A DNA stretch of 64,000 nt from Actinomycetota bacterium (GTDB lineage: Bacteria; Actinomycetota; Acidimicrobiia; Acidimicrobiales; Ilumatobacteraceae), in NCBI GenBank assembly GCA_016871395.1, contig VFYV01000006.1, positions 30,900 through 94,899 of the forward strand, written 5' to 3'. The notes under the pieces were generated by a model. The model saw only the letters and a program-made list of their open reading frames with translations, did no database searches and was not told the DNA's origin. Shown here piece after piece: positions 61,329 to 64,000 of this stretch (the first letter of the stretch is position 1; each line of letters starts with the position of its first letter). Made by a program: the position numbers and the translations under genes.

Positions 61329-62436
61329 CCAGATGAAGCGGGGCCTCGACGCCCCGATCTGCCTCACCTGGGAACTCACCTACGCCTGCAACTTGCAGTG
61401 CGTGCACTGTTTGTCGTCGAGCGGCCAACGCGACGAGCGGGAGTTGTCCACGCTCGAGGCCAAGCGGGTGCTCGACGAACTGCGCGACCTTCAGGTGTTC
61501 TACATCAACATCGGTGGTGGCGAGCCGATGGTGCGTCGCGACTTCTTCGAACTGCTCGAGTACTCGGTGGGCAACGGGATCGGCGTGAAGTTCAGCACGA
61601 ACGGCGCGTTCATCGACGCCGAGAAGGCCCGACGTCTCGCGGCCATGGATTACCTCGACATCCAGATCAGCCTCGACGGGGTGGACGCGGCAACCAACGA
61701 CGCCGTCCGCGGCGTCGGGTCGTACGACACGGCCCGCCGCGCAATGGACAACCTCGCCGCGGCGAACTTCGGTCCGTTCAAAATCTCGGTGGTCGTCACC
61801 CGCCACAACGTGTCCCAACTGGATCGATTCAAGGCCCTCGCCGACTCGTACGGCGCACAACTGCGCATCACGCGTCTGCGGCCTTCTGGTCGCGGTGCCG
61901 ACACGTGGCACGAATTGCACCCCACCAACGGACAACAACGCCAGATTTACGACTGGCTGATGGAGCACGGCGAGAACGTGCTCACCGGGGACTCTTTCTT
62001 CCATCTCAACGCCTTCGGAGAGTCCCTGCCCGGCTTGAACATGTGCGGCGCGGGCCGAGTGGTGTGTCTCATCGACCCCGTGGGCGACGTGTATGCATGC
62101 CCCTTCGTCATCCACGACGAGTTCAAGGCGGGCAATGTGCGTGACGAGGGTGGCTTCTCGCGAGTCTGGAAGCAAAGCGACTTGTTCCGGTCGTTGCGCG
62201 AGCCGCAATCAGCCGGAGCTTGCGCGTCGTGCGGTTCGTACGATGCGTGCCAAGGTGGCTGTATGGCGGCCAAGTTCTTCACCGGCATCCCGCTCGACGG
62301 ACCTGATCCCGAATGCGTCGGCGGTGACGGTGAACACGCCTTGTCGGTGGTGCAGCCGGGCTCGGCGCCCAAGCCGGCGATGGATCACACCAAGCCGGTC
62401 ACGCTGACGCGCAAGAACACCCTCGTCGCTCGCTGA
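61306..62436 (+). CDS. mftC: Mycofactocin radical SAM maturase MftC
   Basis: A 376-residue radical SAM/SPASM enzyme. Cys28-x3-Cys32-x2-Cys35 in YACNLQCVHC binds the SAM [4Fe-4S] cluster; GGGEPMVRRDF is the SAM-binding GGE motif; the SPASM cysteines lie in MCGAGRVVCLIDPVGDVYACPF, CASCGSYDACQGGC and a final DPECVGG. MftC decarboxylates the MftA C-terminal Tyr and forms the Val-Tyr link, requiring MftB. GTG 61306 gives a family-like start. The 3' end overlaps the convergent glycosyltransferase by 38 nt. The next mft genes (D, E, F) are not adjacent. Confidence 0.95.
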   Translation: MSASSLVDQMKRGLDAPICLTWELTYACNLQCVHCLSSSGQRDERELSTLEAKRVLDELRDLQVFYINIGGGEPMVRRDFFELLEYSVGNGIGVKFSTNGAFIDAEKARRLAAMDYLDIQISLDGVDAATNDAVRGVGSYDTARRAMDNLAAANFGPFKISVVVTRHNVSQLDRFKALADSYGAQLRITRLRPSGRGADTWHELHPTNGQQRQIYDWLMEHGENVLTGDSFFHLNAFGESLPGLNMCGAGRVVCLIDPVGDVYACPFVIHDEFKAGNVRDEGGFSRVWKQSDLFRSLREPQSAGACASCGSYDACQGGCMAAKFFTGIPLDGPDPECVGGDGEHALSVVQPGSAPKPAMDHTKPVTLTRKNTLVAR

Positions 62437-63658
62437 GAGTCGCGACCCCGACGGACGCCAACACCACCAGCCCCACCTCGGCGGGTATCCGGAAGCGAAC
62501 GTAGGCGTTGGCGACGACCGCCGTGATCAGCACGATCGGCCAGAATGCCAGCAAAGCGAGCCGAAGGGCCCGATCGCCGATCGACCGGAATCCGATGGCG
62601 GCCAACGGCACCAGTGCCCAAAACTGCACGACCCCGAGCACCGTCACCCAACTCGGTCGTCCCTCGGCCTCGCCGGCCTCGATCACCGAGCCGAGATATC
62701 CGAGGCTGGTCACGCGCGCCACCCGCGCGGCCGCCACGACCGGATAACGACCGAGGTGCGTCGACCAGTACTCGAGCCCCGCGGCGCGCCACACCGACGA
62801 CGACACCGACGCGTCGGCACCGGCGGGCACCTCGACGTCGTACGCGCAACTTATGTCCCACGAACCGACGTCGTCGTAGTAGGCACGGTCACAATTGGCG
62901 CCGGCGAGGGTGAGACCGTCGTTCGTCGACAGGAACACCGAGTCGTCGAAGCGGGCTCGATTCCAGACGACCCAGGGGGCCAACACGATCACCGTCGAGA
63001 CCACCAGCACCACCACGCGACGCGCGGTGCCGCTCCGATCCGACCGGTTCGTCGCCGCGACGAGTGCCAACGCGAGCAAGACCGTCAGGCCCAGTTCGCC
63101 ACGGGTGAGCGCCATGATTCCGACCAGCGAGCCGAGCAGTGCCGCGCGCGAGGTCGAAGGTCGCTGGCGATAGTCGACGGCCACCAGAGTCGCAGTCGCC
63201 ACCAACACGAAGGTGGGGCCCTCGGCCATCAGCAGTCCGTCGTTCACCCAGACGTTCGCGTAGACCGCCGTGATCGCCGCGGCGATCAGGCCGACACGCG
63301 GTCCGGCGATGCGACGAGCGAGCAGCGCCACCGTGACGAGCCCCAGCAGACCGATCACGATCATCATCAGCCGTTGGGCCGTCACGAACGAGCCGGTCGA
63401 CTCGGCGAGACGGGTGATCGGGGTCAACAGCGCCGCCGTGATCGGCGGATGATCGGCCGCCGGAGCACCAGTCACGAAAGGCTGTTCGAACCATCGTCCC
63501 CGTGCGTTCGTGAGGGCCTGCGCGGAGTAATAGAGCTGATCCCCCAACGGTCCGTCGTACCGGGCCACGCCGAACACGAAGGCGAGACGCACTGCGGCAC
63601 CGACCGCAGCGATGAGCCCGACCCGGGCCCACCATCGCCTCTCCGAAGTGAGTGACAT
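62399..63658 (-). CDS. Membrane glycosyltransferase (GT39/ArnT-PMT-like)
   Basis: A 419-residue multi-spanning protein with about 10 hydrophobic segments and a large loop after the first helix (ARYDGPLGDQLYYSAQAL, with Asp-Gln in place of the usual DE) before the second. TNARGRWFEQP and ADHPPITAALL are the loop motifs for polyprenyl-phosphate sugar-dependent transferases. It would add a sugar to a lipid, glycan or protein on the outer face. It is not MftF (a GT2 protein), so its site in the mycofactocin locus is unusual. ATG 63658 follows a TAGCGT box by 7 nt: leaderless. Confidence 0.75.
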   Translation of the reverse strand: MSLTSERRWWARVGLIAAVGAAVRLAFVFGVARYDGPLGDQLYYSAQALTNARGRWFEQPFVTGAPAADHPPITAALLTPITRLAESTGSFVTAQRLMMIVIGLLGLVTVALLARRIAGPRVGLIAAAITAVYANVWVNDGLLMAEGPTFVLVATATLVAVDYRQRPSTSRAALLGSLVGIMALTRGELGLTVLLALALVAATNRSDRSGTARRVVVLVVSTVIVLAPWVVWNRARFDDSVFLSTNDGLTLAGANCDRAYYDDVGSWDISCAYDVEVPAGADASVSSSVWRAAGLEYWSTHLGRYPVVAAARVARVTSLGYLGSVIEAGEAEGRPSWVTVLGVVQFWALVPLAAIGFRSIGDRALRLALLAFWPIVLITAVVANAYVRFRIPAEVGLVVLASVGVATLSERRGCSCASA

Positions 63659-63665
63659 CGCCCGA

Positions 63666-63671
63666 ACGCTA
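63666..63671 (-). promoter_or_regulatory. Putative -10 box of glycosyltransferase gene
   Basis: TAGCGT on the minus strand, 7 nt before ATG 63658, no Shine-Dalgarno. Confidence 0.5.
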
Positions 63672-63732
63672 GCCATCGGATTTCGTGCCCTCGGGTTTCC
63701 AAGTTCTCGACCGGGCGGCGAGACTGTGCTCG

Positions 63733-64000
63733 ATGTCGATCTCGCGGAGCCTCACCATCGGTGGTCGCACCGCCCCGAGCCGAATCATGTTCGGTCCGCA
63801 CGTCACCAATCTCGGCGACGACGATCGCTCCCTCACCTCGCGACACGTCGCCTACTACGAACGTCGGGCCCGTGGGGGATGCGGTGTGATCGTGGTCGAA
63901 GGCGCCAGCGTGCACACGAGCGATTGGCCCTACGAGCGTGCGCCCTTGGCGGCGAAGTGCGGTCCCGGTTGGCGAGCCATCGCCGATGCCTGCCACGCCC
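63733..64000 (+). CDS. Mycofactocin-associated OYE/FadH-type oxidoreductase, N-terminal part
   Basis: The first 89 residues of a flavin oxidoreductase cut off by the window end. The start MSISRSLTIGGRTAPSRIMF is followed by GPHVTNLGDDD, LTSRHVAYYERRARGG, CGVIVVEGASVHTSDWPYER. This pattern is that of the old-yellow-enzyme-like proteins encoded in mycofactocin gene clusters (TIGR family recalled, not searched). It would use FMN and possibly FeS, and may transfer electrons to or from mycofactocin-linked dehydrogenases. It is divergent from the glycosyltransferase by 74 nt. The C-terminal domain lies outside the window. Confidence 0.82.
   Translation, partial: MSISRSLTIGGRTAPSRIMFGPHVTNLGDDDRSLTSRHVAYYERRARGGCGVIVVEGASVHTSDWPYERAPLAAKCGPGWRAIADACHA

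Overview
The window looks like chromosomal DNA of a high-GC actinobacterium, most probably an Acidimicrobiia-type lineage. This is an inference from actinobacterial steroid-catabolism genes, a mycofactocin locus, an F420-type LLM oxidoreductase, a membrane pyrophosphatase and many apparently leaderless genes with a TANNNT box just upstream of the start codon. I see no rRNA, tRNA, CRISPR array, insertion sequence, integrase or phage gene.

Positions 1-38,953 are dominated by sterol/steroid catabolism and acyl-CoA metabolism. A plus-strand run of closely packed genes (5,547-14,982) encodes EchA20, IpdA, IpdB and IpdC, the enzymes that open the last two steroid rings (C and D). A MaoC hydratase, an SDR, an MFS carrier, a thioesterase, a Rieske oxygenase and an acyl-CoA ligase follow. 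It is divergent from an SDR plus deacetylase pair, with a perfect 8+3+8 bp inverted repeat between them. Next come a CYP142-like P450, a solute-binding lipoprotein, a molybdopterin oxidoreductase and a series of SDR, NTF2-like and EthD-like genes. Positions 26,446-33,172 hold a side-chain module: an alpha-methylacyl-CoA racemase, a FadD19-like ligase divergent from EchA19, then Ltp3, Ltp4 and two DUF35 proteins. This resembles the mycobacterial fadD19/echA19 and ltp3/ltp4 regions. In rhodococci those genes are linked to C24-branched (plant or algal) sterols. A complete branched-chain-amino-acid-type ABC importer (33,323-38,520), with its two permeases fused, and a small membrane protein follow. 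Its binding protein is a paralogue of the orphan one at 16,249.

Positions 38,991-56,543 are mostly housekeeping: a ChlI/MoxR-like AAA ATPase, a GH2 beta-mannosidase-like enzyme, succinate dehydrogenase sdhCAB, a proton pyrophosphatase with its terminator, an SCP2 protein, an MFS carrier, CysS, ValS and an LCP cell-wall enzyme.

Positions 56,554-64,000 are the mycofactocin region. On the minus strand are two NDMA-type zinc alcohol dehydrogenases, one translationally coupled to a MoxR ATPase and followed by a VWA protein. On the plus strand mftA, mftB and mftC overlap, followed after an inserted membrane glycosyltransferase by the start of a mycofactocin-type OYE oxidoreductase. MftA is unusual: its leader carries four perfect copies of a 15-bp repeat encoding VTDHD. 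The MftA repeat and the dehydrogenase-MoxR-VWA operon are the most novel observations. MftD, MftE and MftF are not in the window.
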